This document shows positions 33,601 to 42,939 of a DNA stretch of 57,769 bases, in pieces. This DNA comes from Pedosphaera parvula Ellin514 (GTDB lineage: Bacteria > Verrucomicrobiota > Verrucomicrobiia > Limisphaerales > Pedosphaeraceae). The stretch is from contig NZ_ABOX02000049.1 of NCBI RefSeq assembly GCF_000172555.1, forward strand, positions 1 to 57,769, written 5' to 3'. Each line of letters opens with the position of its first letter. Position 1 is the stretch's first letter. The notes under the pieces are model-generated. The model had not been told where the DNA came from, did not search any database, and saw nothing but the letters and a program-made list of their open reading frames with translations. Position numbers and translations under genes: made by a program.

Positions 33601-36600
33601 TTTCAAAAGAAATTTGATGTAAAAATTACGCTGAGACACCTCATCGATGAATACCCATCCCTTGAAAAGCTTGCGGGCTACATTGATTCGGTGCTGCCTC
33701 CCGAGAGGGCTGTAGAATCGCCAGAGCTTGATGATGAAAGCCGACCGGAGTTCGCAATTCATGAAGTCTTATCCACGCGGAATAATATTCCGAGGCAGGT
33801 GGACAGCGATATAATAAAGCAGATTGAGAACCTGGCTTCTGAGCAGCTTCGTTTGGCATCCGAGCAACTCGCATTACTCCGGAGAGGTGTTAAAAATGGA
33901 GTTACCTCGACCGAGCATAAATCCATTCCTCCAGATAAAGCCAATGGCCTCCGCAGCAACCAATTCACTCTGCGTCAGAATGAAATGGTCGCTCCGCACA
34001 ATGAACAAGCCAAAGGTTTTGGGCCGTTCAAACCTATTGATCGGGAAGCGGCAACCAAGCTTGCGCCAAAGCAAAAGGAGGCTTTGGAAGAGCTGATCAA
34101 CCGTTATACAGGCAGAACAAAGGAATCCAAGAAGTTGACGGAGAAACATCGTCCACATCTGGCAGATCCCCGCACTGTTTCCGGCTTCAAGCTGCTTTGG
34201 AAAGAGATGGTGTATCCGATTACCGCTTCCCGTTCCCAAGGTTCAAAAATTTGGGACGTGGATGGAAATGAATACATTGATTTGACGATGGGTTATGGCG
34301 TTCATCTATTTGGCCATTCACCTGCCTTTGTGAACAAGGCAGTGGCCGAACAGTTGGAGCAAGGAGTTCAGATCGGGCCACAGTCACCGCTTGCTGGTGA
34401 GGCAGCCAGGCTGATTTGTGGGTTTACCGGTATGGATCGTGTTACGTTCTGCAACACCGGCTCGGAGGCTGTGTTGGCGGCGTTGCGTGTGGCACGCACG
34501 GTCACCGGTCGAAATCGCATCGCTTGCTTTGCGGGTTCCTATCATGGAATCAATGACGAATTACTTGTCAAAACCAATACGATAAATGGCGTCAGACATC
34601 AGTTTCCCGTTGCGCCTGGAATTCTTCCAAACGTGGTGGAGAATGCCTTGGTTTTGGAGTATGGCGCACGCGAGTCACTTGAGGTCATCCGAAATCATGC
34701 TCACGAACTTGCCGCGGTGATTGTAGAGCCGGTTCAGAGTCGACGTCCAGATTTACAGCCAAAGGAATTTTTGAGGGAACTCCGGGAGATAACGAATGCA
34801 GCGGGAATGGCTTTGATTTTTGACGAAGTCATCACCGGTTTCAGATTGCATCCAGGTGGTGCACAGGCCTGGTATGGTGTGCAGGCGGATCTGGCCACTT
34901 ATGGGAAAGTCCTTGGCGGAGGCTTGCCAATAGGAGTGATCGCGGGTAAATCGCGTTTCATGGATGCCTTTGACGGTGGACAATGGAATTATGGTGACAA
35001 TTCCTCACCGGAGGCTGGCGTCACGTTCTTTGCTGGAACATTTGTCCGGCACCCGTTGGCCCTGAGCGCATCCGTTGCGGTATTAAATCATTTAAGAGAG
35101 CAGGGGCCGGAACTGCAAAGCAGCTTAAATGCAAAATCCGACCGGTTTGCCGAGGAACTGAACATTTATTGCCTAGAGCATCGCATTCCCCTACGCATAG
35201 TGAATTGCGGCTCTCAATTTTATTTCCGTTTTGAAGAGGAGAATGGCTTTGGCAATCTACTCTTTTACTATTTACGGGAGAGGGGGGTGTTTATTTGGGA
35301 AGGACGACCTTTCTTCCTCTCCACGGCACATTCGGATGAGGATATTAAGAACATCCTAGAGGCTTTCAAAACCAGTATGGCGGAGATGCAGGCTGGAGGA
35401 TTCTTCTCATCGGGTCATAGTTATAGTCAGGGAAACCAGACAGATAACCCTCTGAATCATCAGTCCCTGGGAAATGGCATCAAGGTTTCCGAGGATGAGC
35501 ACCGCGTTGTAAAGAGCGAACGATTGGCTTTGACCTCGGCGCAGATGGAAGTCTGGTTGGAGGCACGGAAAGGCGACCATGCGTCATGCCATTACAATGA
35601 GTCCCAGAATGTCTGGCTCACCGGAATTCTGGACCTCAACGCGCTTCGCAGTGCCCTTCAATCGCTGGTGGACCACCATGAAGCTCTGCGGACTGTCTTC
35701 AGCGAGAATGGAGATTACCAGGAGATTAGGCCCACTCTAACCTTGGAGGTTCCATACATTGACCTGGCTCCTTTGGATGGAGCGCACAGGGAGATTCGTG
35801 TTGCAGAGATGCAAAATGAAGAGGGTTCAAGGCCCTTTGATATTGTGAACGGGCCCATGATCCGGGCTCAAATCATTCGGCTGGAAGAGAATCAACACCT
35901 CTTGTTGATGACGGCTCACCACATCATTTGCGACGGGTGGTCACTGGGAGTTATTTTAAGTGAACTGGGACAACTCTACACGGCCGCGCATGCCGGTGCC
36001 GGCAGCGATCTGAAACCTGCGATGCAGTTTAGCGAGTACGCGGAGCAGCAAACACGCGAATCCACAGTAAAGGAGATTGCCAGGGCTGAGGAATATTGGA
36101 TCGGCAGATTCTCCGGACAAATTCCCAGCCTGGATTTGCCTGCTGATTTCCCGCGGCCTGCAAAAAAAGGATATCACTCCAACCGGGCGTCATTAAGAAT
36201 TTCAAGTGCTCTGTACAAGGAACTGAAGGCCGTGGGCGCGAAGTGCGGGGCGACATTGTTCTCGACTTTGCTGGCGGGATTTGAGGTGTTGCTGCACAGG
36301 CTTTCCAACCAGGATGCATTGGTCGTCGGGATGCCAGTGGCGGTTCAGGCTCTCGCGAATGCAAACTCACTCGTGGGGCATTGTACAAATCTCCTGCCAT
36401 TACGAAGCAATTTTGACCCGGAAGCGAGGTTTATTGAGTTTCTAGCCTCCACAAAGCAGGAAGTGATGAGCGCCTATGAGCATCAGAATTATTCCTTCGG
36501 CGCACTGGTGCAAAAGCTCAAGCTTCCGCGCGACCCGAGCCGGGCCCCGCTCATTTCGATTGCTTTCAATGTCGATCGTGCGGTTACGGGTATCAGTTTC

Positions 36601-38724
36601 GCCGGCCTGGAGTGCACATGCTCCGCGAATCCAAAGCGATTCCTTAACTTTGAACTCAGCTTAAATGTTCGGGACACCGGTTCGGAACTTGAGCTGGATT
36701 GTGATTTTGACATCGATCTTTTTCTGCTCGAGACGATGCAGAGATGGTTGGGACATTATGAGACAGTTCTTACAGCGATAACTGAAAATCCGGAACAAAC
36801 ATTGGGCAATTTGCCGCTGTTGAATGCAGAGGAAAAGCTGACTCTGCTTGAGCAATGGAACAGTGCGCGAGTCGAAGTTCCTCAGCAGGCAGTGATCCAT
36901 GATTTTTTTGAATTACAGGTTGCTCAGCAACCGAGCGCCGTGGCACTGGTGGAGGGGGAGCGTCGTTTCACTTATGCGGAACTGAATGAGCATGCCAACC
37001 AGCTGGCGCATCACTTGAGGTCGTGCGGCGTCGGACCTGACAAATTGGTTGGGGTTTGCATGAATCGCTCCATCGAGATGATCACCACCCTCCTGGCAAT
37101 TCTAAAATCCGGCGGCGCCTACGTGCCATTGGACCCGATGTATCCGAAAGAGCGACTTGCGTTCATGCTGAGGGACGCAAAGGTTTCGGTTCTGGTGACG
37201 TGCGCTCATTTAAAATCCAAGCTGCCAGAGCACGAGGCAAGGGTGGTGGTGTTCGATGAAGATTGGCGTCAGATAGAGCACAACAGTAATAAAAATCCCG
37301 ATAAAATTACTGATCGAACCAACCTGGCTTATGTCATCTATACGTCCGGTTCCACAGGTCTGCCGAAGGGAGTGGCTATTGAGCATCGCGGCGTGGTAAG
37401 CATGCTCTTGTGGGCAAGGGACGTTTATTCGGCAGAAGATCTTTCAGGAGTTTTGGCATCCACTTCCATTTGCTTTGATATATCAGTGTTTGAAATTTTC
37501 GCTCCGCTCAGTTGGGGTGGGAAGATCATATTGGCTCAAAATGCCCTCCAGTTACCCTCGCTCGCGGCTGCCGAGGAGGTAACCCTTATCAACACAGTTC
37601 CTTCCATCATGGCCGAGTTATTGCGCATCGGAAATGTGCCGAAATCAGTTCGAGCGGTTGGTCTCGTCGGAGAACCGCTTTCGACCGCTTTAGTCGACCA
37701 GATCCATGAGTTATCCCATGTCAATTGCGTATATGATCTCTACGGCCCAACCGAGGATACGGTCTATTCCACCTTTACCCGGCGGAGGATCAAGGAGAAA
37801 GCCAACATAGGCCGACCGCTTCCGAATACACAGGTCTATATCCTTGATGGCAAACTGCAACCCGTGCCTCCCGGGGTTCATGGCGAACTGCATTTGGGTG
37901 GGATGAAGCTGGCGAGAGGGTATCTCCACCAGCCTGAACTGACGGCGAAAAGATTTATTCCAAATCCCTTCAGCAACGAGCCTGGATCAAAACTGTATAA
38001 AACCGGAGACATTGCCCGATATCTTGCGGATGGACGCATCGAGTACCTGGGGCGCATGGACCACCAGCTTAAAGTGCGGGGCTTCAGAATCGAGTTGGGA
38101 GAGATTGAATCGGTGTTACGGCAGCATCCTGATGTAGGGCAGACCGTGGTTGTTGCACAAGATGGTCCAAATAGCACCAGGCAGCTGGTCGCTTATGTTA
38201 CGGCAAGGAATGGTGCGGTACCCGGAATAGAGGAAATGAAGCGACATCTCAAATCGAAGTTGCCGGATTTCATGGTGCCTGCTTATTTCGTCACACTGAG
38301 TGCGCTTCCGCTGACAGTGAATGGCAAAATCGATAGGAAGTCCCTGCCCCCGATCGAAGCAGCAATCCCTGCCGGCCATGAACGTTATGTCGGCCCCGGA
38401 AACGAACCAGAAAAACTGTTGGTGGAAGTGTGGGAGGCAATCCTCAAGCGGAAGCCAATAGGCGTTCATGATAATATTTTTGAAATAGGCGGCGATTCAT
38501 TAATGATTTTTAGAATTAGTAATCGAGTCATGCAGGCGGGATTGGATTTGGAACCAGAGCACTTTTTCCAATATCAGACCATCGCAGAGTTGGCCGCAGC
38601 TGCTGAAGTCTTCAAAATGAAAAAGGTTGAAGCCGCTGCCGAGCTGCGGAAGAAGGTCAGTCAGATGTCGCCGGAAGAAGTGCAAAGGCTTTTGCGCGCA
38701 AAGAAGGAAGTCATGGCGCGTTAG
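30649..38724 (+). CDS. hybrid PKS-NRPS: KS-AT-ACP-aminotransferase-C-A-PCP
   Basis: The 2691-residue megasynthase starts at ATG 30649, overlapping the previous stop. Ketosynthase residues are C181 (QTACSSS), H317 and H357. The acyltransferase has GHSVGE (S629) and HAFH (725-728), the malonyl-CoA type. The ACP Ser is 975. A coiled linker with two SEQL-type repeats follows. A PLP aminotransferase of the glutamate-1-semialdehyde type has K1420 in TYGKVLGGG. The condensation domain has HHIICDG (H1757, H1758, D1762). The adenylation domain has YTSGSTGLPKG near 2231 and pocket D-I-F-N-G-V-L-V-Y-K. The PCP Ser is 2617. The KS-AT-ACP-AMT order recalls iturin/mycosubtilin and McyE synthases, where AMT turns a beta-ketone into a beta-amine. 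No KR, DH or methyltransferase is present. Confidence 0.94.
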   Translation: MNSRENYREEIAIIGMAGRFPGAANVDDFWQNLCQGFEAVRTFTAEELAEAGVNADILKNPNYVNAGVVLEEAECFDAAFFGYKPREVELMDPQHRIFLECAWSALEHAGYDSEEYTGQIGVFGAVARNNYLIHNLLPNRQLVESAGLHQMIIGNDKDYPATRAAFKLNLRGPSLSVQTACSSSGVAIHLACQSLLAGECDMALVGGGRILVPMTAGYLYEEGGIQSPDGHCRAFDAKAQGTVLGSGVALVVLKRSSDALRDGDSIYAVIKGTAVNNDGAAKVGFTAPSVEGQARVIAEAQAVAGVSAETISYVEAHGTGTSLGDPIEITALTRAFRASTNKKGYCGIGSVKTNIGHLDAGAGVAGVIKTALALKHKLIPPSLNFEMPNPQIDFANSPFYVNTRLAEWKTDGTPRRAGVSSFGLGGTNAHIILEEAPEAEPSCASRPSQILLLSAKSSEALQRATSNLSSFLEKNPQTNLADVAYTLQAGRRGFSHRRMLVCNDTKEAIKLLNEANAQKIIPSEVEPAAAKVVFMFPGQGAQRVNMALEIYQNEPAFRKEVDYCADVLKRHLGIDIRQLLYPLAGQEEEANQQLTKTLYAQPALFTISYALARLWQEWGMEPDEMIGHSVGEYVAACLAGVFSIEDVLWMLATRGKLMQNLSKGSMLAASLPEADARKYLGQELSLAAINSPSSCVISGPVEAVEQLQKELVKARVACLHLQTSHAFHSAMVDPIIEPFKQELKNVRLNVPKIPFISSCTGTWITVDQATDINYWAHHLRETVRFAEGLQEVMKKPESILLEVGPGNILSGLARHPAYKGSMRGVISSLGASLGGNETRSLLNALGQAWLAGLKINWSGFNVHQRRQRIGLPTYPFERKRYWVDPPKTKTIPIIDATTSPAESEGLSRANGNQVLTGHEEPTFLENETCTRPQMHTEDRKEQILGGLKECLRELSGMIAEDLQPAATFLGLGFDSLFLTQAGLAFQKKFDVKITLRHLIDEYPSLEKLAGYIDSVLPPERAVESPELDDESRPEFAIHEVLSTRNNIPRQVDSDIIKQIENLASEQLRLASEQLALLRRGVKNGVTSTEHKSIPPDKANGLRSNQFTLRQNEMVAPHNEQAKGFGPFKPIDREAATKLAPKQKEALEELINRYTGRTKESKKLTEKHRPHLADPRTVSGFKLLWKEMVYPITASRSQGSKIWDVDGNEYIDLTMGYGVHLFGHSPAFVNKAVAEQLEQGVQIGPQSPLAGEAARLICGFTGMDRVTFCNTGSEAVLAALRVARTVTGRNRIACFAGSYHGINDELLVKTNTINGVRHQFPVAPGILPNVVENALVLEYGARESLEVIRNHAHELAAVIVEPVQSRRPDLQPKEFLRELREITNAAGMALIFDEVITGFRLHPGGAQAWYGVQADLATYGKVLGGGLPIGVIAGKSRFMDAFDGGQWNYGDNSSPEAGVTFFAGTFVRHPLALSASVAVLNHLREQGPELQSSLNAKSDRFAEELNIYCLEHRIPLRIVNCGSQFYFRFEEENGFGNLLFYYLRERGVFIWEGRPFFLSTAHSDEDIKNILEAFKTSMAEMQAGGFFSSGHSYSQGNQTDNPLNHQSLGNGIKVSEDEHRVVKSERLALTSAQMEVWLEARKGDHASCHYNESQNVWLTGILDLNALRSALQSLVDHHEALRTVFSENGDYQEIRPTLTLEVPYIDLAPLDGAHREIRVAEMQNEEGSRPFDIVNGPMIRAQIIRLEENQHLLLMTAHHIICDGWSLGVILSELGQLYTAAHAGAGSDLKPAMQFSEYAEQQTRESTVKEIARAEEYWIGRFSGQIPSLDLPADFPRPAKKGYHSNRASLRISSALYKELKAVGAKCGATLFSTLLAGFEVLLHRLSNQDALVVGMPVAVQALANANSLVGHCTNLLPLRSNFDPEARFIEFLASTKQEVMSAYEHQNYSFGALVQKLKLPRDPSRAPLISIAFNVDRAVTGISFAGLECTCSANPKRFLNFELSLNVRDTGSELELDCDFDIDLFLLETMQRWLGHYETVLTAITENPEQTLGNLPLLNAEEKLTLLEQWNSARVEVPQQAVIHDFFELQVAQQPSAVALVEGERRFTYAELNEHANQLAHHLRSCGVGPDKLVGVCMNRSIEMITTLLAILKSGGAYVPLDPMYPKERLAFMLRDAKVSVLVTCAHLKSKLPEHEARVVVFDEDWRQIEHNSNKNPDKITDRTNLAYVIYTSGSTGLPKGVAIEHRGVVSMLLWARDVYSAEDLSGVLASTSICFDISVFEIFAPLSWGGKIILAQNALQLPSLAAAEEVTLINTVPSIMAELLRIGNVPKSVRAVGLVGEPLSTALVDQIHELSHVNCVYDLYGPTEDTVYSTFTRRRIKEKANIGRPLPNTQVYILDGKLQPVPPGVHGELHLGGMKLARGYLHQPELTAKRFIPNPFSNEPGSKLYKTGDIARYLADGRIEYLGRMDHQLKVRGFRIELGEIESVLRQHPDVGQTVVVAQDGPNSTRQLVAYVTARNGAVPGIEEMKRHLKSKLPDFMVPAYFVTLSALPLTVNGKIDRKSLPPIEAAIPAGHERYVGPGNEPEKLLVEVWEAILKRKPIGVHDNIFEIGGDSLMIFRISNRVMQAGLDLEPEHFFQYQTIAELAAAAEVFKMKKVEAAAELRKKVSQMSPEEVQRLLRAKKEVMAR

Positions 38725-38739
38725 GATGGTCTTTTCACT

Positions 38740-41700
38740 ATGGAAAACAAGGTTGCTGCTGATAAATGTGAGCTCTCGCGAGAACAGGAAGATTTGTTCG
38801 CACTTCTTTTGGAAGAAGAAAGGAGGAGCGGGATTTGCGACAGGATCGGTCGTCGCGACTGTGGAGAGCAGGCGCCGCTTTCGTCCGCACAGGAACGCAT
38901 ATGGTTTATCGGCCAAATAGAAGCAGGGAGCTCCTTGTACAATATTTCTGCCGCGTTCCGAATGACAGGGGATCTGAATATTGAAGCTCTGGAATGGAGC
39001 TTGAACGAGATTATACGCCGGCATGAGAATCTAAGAACCACCTTTGTCTCGATTGAAGGACAGCCCAAGGCCCTGGTCGCCGCGGCAACTCCCTTGACGT
39101 TAAGCTTCGTGGATCAGGAAGTAGCGGCGCAAACCAGCCTGCAACAAATCCTGGATCAGTCTTGCAGGGCTGAAGCGAGTTCTCCATTTGATCTGACCAA
39201 GGGCCCCTTGCTGCGGATAAAACTTCTTCGTTTGAATCCCGATGATCATGTGCTCCTCCTGACGATGCACCACATCATCTCAGATGGCTGGTCATTGGAA
39301 CTGTTTTACAAGGAAGTGGCGGCGTTGTATTCGTCCCGGATTGAAGGAGGAGAATCGCCCTTGCCTGAATTGCCCATTCAATATGGAGACTATGCCGTTT
39401 GGCAGAGACAATCGCTTCGAGGAAAGGAATTGGAAGAGGATCTGGCATATTGGAAAGGGAAATTAAAAGGTCCGTTACCGACGTTGGAAATGCCTGCAGA
39501 CCGCCCGCGTCAGAATATGGATTCTCGTGCAGGCTCAGTTCGGAGGACCCGATGGCCAGAGGAGCTGACTCAACAAGTGCGCAAGCTGGCACGAGCTGAG
39601 GGAATCACACTGTTCATTCTGTTGTTGGCGGCATTTAAAGTTTTGCTGCACCGTTACACAGGGTTGGAGGATATAATAGTGGGAACTCCGGTAGCCAATC
39701 GTAATCGCAGCGAAACGGAAGGACTGATTGGTCTCTTCGTAAACACCCTTGTCCTGCGAACTGAGATTTCCGGTTCGCAGACCTTTAAGGATTTTCTGAT
39801 CCAAGTTCGGAATACGATGTACGAAGCTTTGGAACACAAGGAGGCTTCCTTTGAAAAACTCGTGGAAGAGCTAAATCCTGAACGTAACCTCGCTTCGAAT
39901 CCAATCTTTCAGGTGATGTTCCTGATCGAAACGAATCCTGCCAGAGAATTGAAGCTGCCCGGGTTGAAAATAGAGCCCTTGCCGATCGACGAAGGGACGG
40001 CCAAGTGTGATATCATACTTTTTATAGCAGACAGAGAAGACCGCCTTGCACCCGCAGTGGAATACAACACGAGTCTTTTTGATGCCGCGACAATGGATGC
40101 GTTGCTCGAGCACTTCCAGGTTCTTGTGGAGGGGATTATCTCTGATCCCAATCAGCGCATTTGTGACCTGCCTATTTTAACCGCAGCGGAACGTAAAAAA
40201 TTGTTGGTGGAATGGAATAGCACCGGGACTGAGTATCCGAAGGATAAAACGATTTCTCAATTGTTCGCAGAACAAGCCGCTGCGCGCCCCGATGCCATCG
40301 CGATAGTATTCGAGAATAAGAAGTTGTCATACAGAGAACTGAATGAACAATCAAATCAACTGGCTCATTATCTTATCAAGACGGGTGTGCAACGTGATGA
40401 TTTGGTTGGAATTTGTTTGGAGAGGTCATGCGAACTCATCGTCAGCCTGGTCGCGATTCTTAAAGCCGGCGCCGGATATGTTTCACTGGATCCCACTTAT
40501 CCAAAAGAGCGGTTGTCATGGATGTTGGAAGATGCAGAGTCCCGGATCATACTAACGGACTCAAGCTTAGCCAAGGCGTTGCCAATCGCGGTAAATGGAT
40601 TGGAACAGAATGGCTGTATTCCGAAGATAATTTGTTTGGATGAAGAATGGAAGGCAATCACCGGACAAAGCCTGGATTGTCCAACGCAGGATTGTGATTC
40701 TGAGAGTATTGCTTATGTCTGCTTTACTTCCGGCTCCACGGGGCGGCCAAAAGGTGTTTGCATTCCGCATCGTGGCGTTGTGCGTCTGGTAAAATGTACG
40801 AATTATGCCTCGATGACAGAAGCGGATACCTTCCTTCAGTTCGCTCCAGTTTCATTTGATGCATCCACCTTCGAAATTTGGGGCGCGCTTTTAAACGGCG
40901 CACGTCTCGTGGTGTTTCCCCCCAAATTTACGTCGTTGGCTGAGTTGGAAGAGTTTATTCAGAAGCAGCAGATCACGATTCTGTTTCTGACAGCGGGACT
41001 TTTTCACCAAATGGTTGAAGAACAGGTTGAATGTTTAAAGGGACTCAGGGTGTTGCTGTCTGGAGGGGAGGTGCTTTCCACAAGGCATGTTCAGAAAGCT
41101 CTCGATGCCTTGAGTGGCTGTCAGGTCATTGATGTATATGGTCCAACGGAGAATACGACGTTTACCAGTTGGCATGGCATTCCTCGACAACTGCCGGCTG
41201 CCAGATCGATTCCGATTGGAAGACCGATTTCCAATACCACATGCTTTATTTTAGATGACCATTTACAGCCTGTGCCAATAGGTGTTTACGGTTACCTCTA
41301 CACCGGTGGGGACGGTTTAGCTTTGGGATACTTGAAAAATCCTGACCTGACTGCAGCAAGGTTTGTAAGAAATCCATTCGACGTTGAATCGCAGTCGAAA
41401 CTTTACAACACAGGGGATGTGGTTCGCTATCTTCAAGACGGAAACATTGAATTCCTGGGACGGAAAGACTCGATGGTCAAAATTCGTGGGTTCAGAGTGG
41501 AGCTGGGAGAAGTTGAAGTCGCTTTGCTCGCGCATCATGCGATAAGGGAATGCGTGGCCATGGTGCATAACAACTCCTCCCTGGAAAAGCAGCTTGTTGC
41601 CTATGTGGTTCCAAGGGAAAAAGGAAAACCGACGAGCGAAGAACTTCGAATGTTCCTGAAAGACAAGCTGCCGGATTACATGCTTCCCAGTGTCTATGTT

Positions 41701-42924
41701 AACATGGAGAGTTTGCCGCTGACTGCGACTGGAAAGGTGAACCGCCGGGCTCTTCCTCAACTTGATGGCAGCAGGCCGGAACTCGGCAAGGATTACCTGG
41801 CACCGAGAGATCCGGTTGAGGTCCAACTGGTCAGAATATGGGAGGAGCTTCTTGGCATTCGCCCAGTTGGAGTGCAGGACAAGTTTTTTGAGCTGGGGGG
41901 GCATTCCTTATTGGCTGTGCGCCTGTTTGCAAAGATCGAAAAGACGTTTGGAAAGAGACTTGCGCTCAGACTACTTTTTGAAACTCCAACCATCGAGCAG
42001 TTAGCCAATGCCATACGTGAAAAGGAACTTTCCACGTCTCGCTCCTTATTGGTTCCAATACGAGACTCAGGTTCCAGGCCTCCGCTCTTTCTTGTCCATG
42101 GAGCAGGAGGAGGCATTCTCTGGGGTTACGCCAATCTCGGAGGCTGTTTTTCTGATGACCAGCCTGTTTATGGCATTGAGTCTCCGGGGATGAGAGGCAT
42201 GCCTGAAGTTCGGAGTATTGAAGAAATGGCCAGTCGATACGTGAGCGAAATTCGCGGCCTGCAATCTGAAGGGCCGTACTTTCTTGGAGGATATTGCTTT
42301 GGTGGAAATGTCGCATTTGAGATGGCGCGCCAGCTCCGCGAAAAAGGAGAACGAGTTGCGCTATTGGCGTTGTTTGAAAGCATGCCCTTCCACAGCTCTT
42401 ACGACAAAATGCCCTGGTGGCGCCCAGGTTTTTACAAAAAATTCTTCATCAATGTTTTCTACGTGGCGAAGGATTTTCTTAAGTTGCAACCTGCAGTTCG
42501 TCGCGACCTTATAAGCAGAAGGTCCCGGGTAATTGGCCGAAAGCTGGCGAATATCTTCAAGGTAAACAAGCCGGAGGAACGACAATTTGATCTCGAAGCC
42601 GTGGTTGATACCGCGCAGATCCCGGATAGCGAATTAGCCCTGTGGCGCGTTCATCTGCAAGCCATTGAAGAACATGCCATGAAGCCTTATTCGGGGAGAG
42701 TCACCCTGTTTCGTACGTGCAGGCAGCCGCTCTTCTGTTCCTTTGAGGATTCGTACGGTTGGAATGAATTTTGTTTCGGCGGGGTGGATGTAAAAATCAT
42801 CCCCGGTTCTCATGAAAGCATATTCACAGAACCAAATGTGAGGCGCCTTGCAAGCGAGGTCGAAGAGTGTTTGAGGGAGGCGCACGAATCGTTTGCCCCG
42901 ACGACGCTGGCCTTGACTGACTGA
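38740..42924 (+). CDS. terminal NRPS module: C-A-PCP-thioesterase
   Basis: The 1394-residue protein starts 15 bp after the previous stop. The condensation domain has HHIISDG (H177, H178, D182). The adenylation domain has FTSGSTGRPKG from 662 and pocket D-A-F-F-L-G-V-T-F-K, similar to signatures I recall for branched-chain residues such as Ile or Val. The carrier domain has LGGHSL (S1056). The type I thioesterase has FLVHGAGGG, then GGYCFGG with Cys1186 where most have Ser, Glu1213 (LFES) at the usual acid position and His1358 (GSHES). It should add the last residue and release the product by hydrolysis or cyclisation. All core motifs are intact, so the line looks functional. Confidence 0.94.
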   Translation: MENKVAADKCELSREQEDLFALLLEEERRSGICDRIGRRDCGEQAPLSSAQERIWFIGQIEAGSSLYNISAAFRMTGDLNIEALEWSLNEIIRRHENLRTTFVSIEGQPKALVAAATPLTLSFVDQEVAAQTSLQQILDQSCRAEASSPFDLTKGPLLRIKLLRLNPDDHVLLLTMHHIISDGWSLELFYKEVAALYSSRIEGGESPLPELPIQYGDYAVWQRQSLRGKELEEDLAYWKGKLKGPLPTLEMPADRPRQNMDSRAGSVRRTRWPEELTQQVRKLARAEGITLFILLLAAFKVLLHRYTGLEDIIVGTPVANRNRSETEGLIGLFVNTLVLRTEISGSQTFKDFLIQVRNTMYEALEHKEASFEKLVEELNPERNLASNPIFQVMFLIETNPARELKLPGLKIEPLPIDEGTAKCDIILFIADREDRLAPAVEYNTSLFDAATMDALLEHFQVLVEGIISDPNQRICDLPILTAAERKKLLVEWNSTGTEYPKDKTISQLFAEQAAARPDAIAIVFENKKLSYRELNEQSNQLAHYLIKTGVQRDDLVGICLERSCELIVSLVAILKAGAGYVSLDPTYPKERLSWMLEDAESRIILTDSSLAKALPIAVNGLEQNGCIPKIICLDEEWKAITGQSLDCPTQDCDSESIAYVCFTSGSTGRPKGVCIPHRGVVRLVKCTNYASMTEADTFLQFAPVSFDASTFEIWGALLNGARLVVFPPKFTSLAELEEFIQKQQITILFLTAGLFHQMVEEQVECLKGLRVLLSGGEVLSTRHVQKALDALSGCQVIDVYGPTENTTFTSWHGIPRQLPAARSIPIGRPISNTTCFILDDHLQPVPIGVYGYLYTGGDGLALGYLKNPDLTAARFVRNPFDVESQSKLYNTGDVVRYLQDGNIEFLGRKDSMVKIRGFRVELGEVEVALLAHHAIRECVAMVHNNSSLEKQLVAYVVPREKGKPTSEELRMFLKDKLPDYMLPSVYVNMESLPLTATGKVNRRALPQLDGSRPELGKDYLAPRDPVEVQLVRIWEELLGIRPVGVQDKFFELGGHSLLAVRLFAKIEKTFGKRLALRLLFETPTIEQLANAIREKELSTSRSLLVPIRDSGSRPPLFLVHGAGGGILWGYANLGGCFSDDQPVYGIESPGMRGMPEVRSIEEMASRYVSEIRGLQSEGPYFLGGYCFGGNVAFEMARQLREKGERVALLALFESMPFHSSYDKMPWWRPGFYKKFFINVFYVAKDFLKLQPAVRRDLISRRSRVIGRKLANIFKVNKPEERQFDLEAVVDTAQIPDSELALWRVHLQAIEEHAMKPYSGRVTLFRTCRQPLFCSFEDSYGWNEFCFGGVDVKIIPGSHESIFTEPNVRRLASEVEECLREAHESFAPTTLALTD

Positions 42925-42939
42925 CAATGATGGTAAGTC

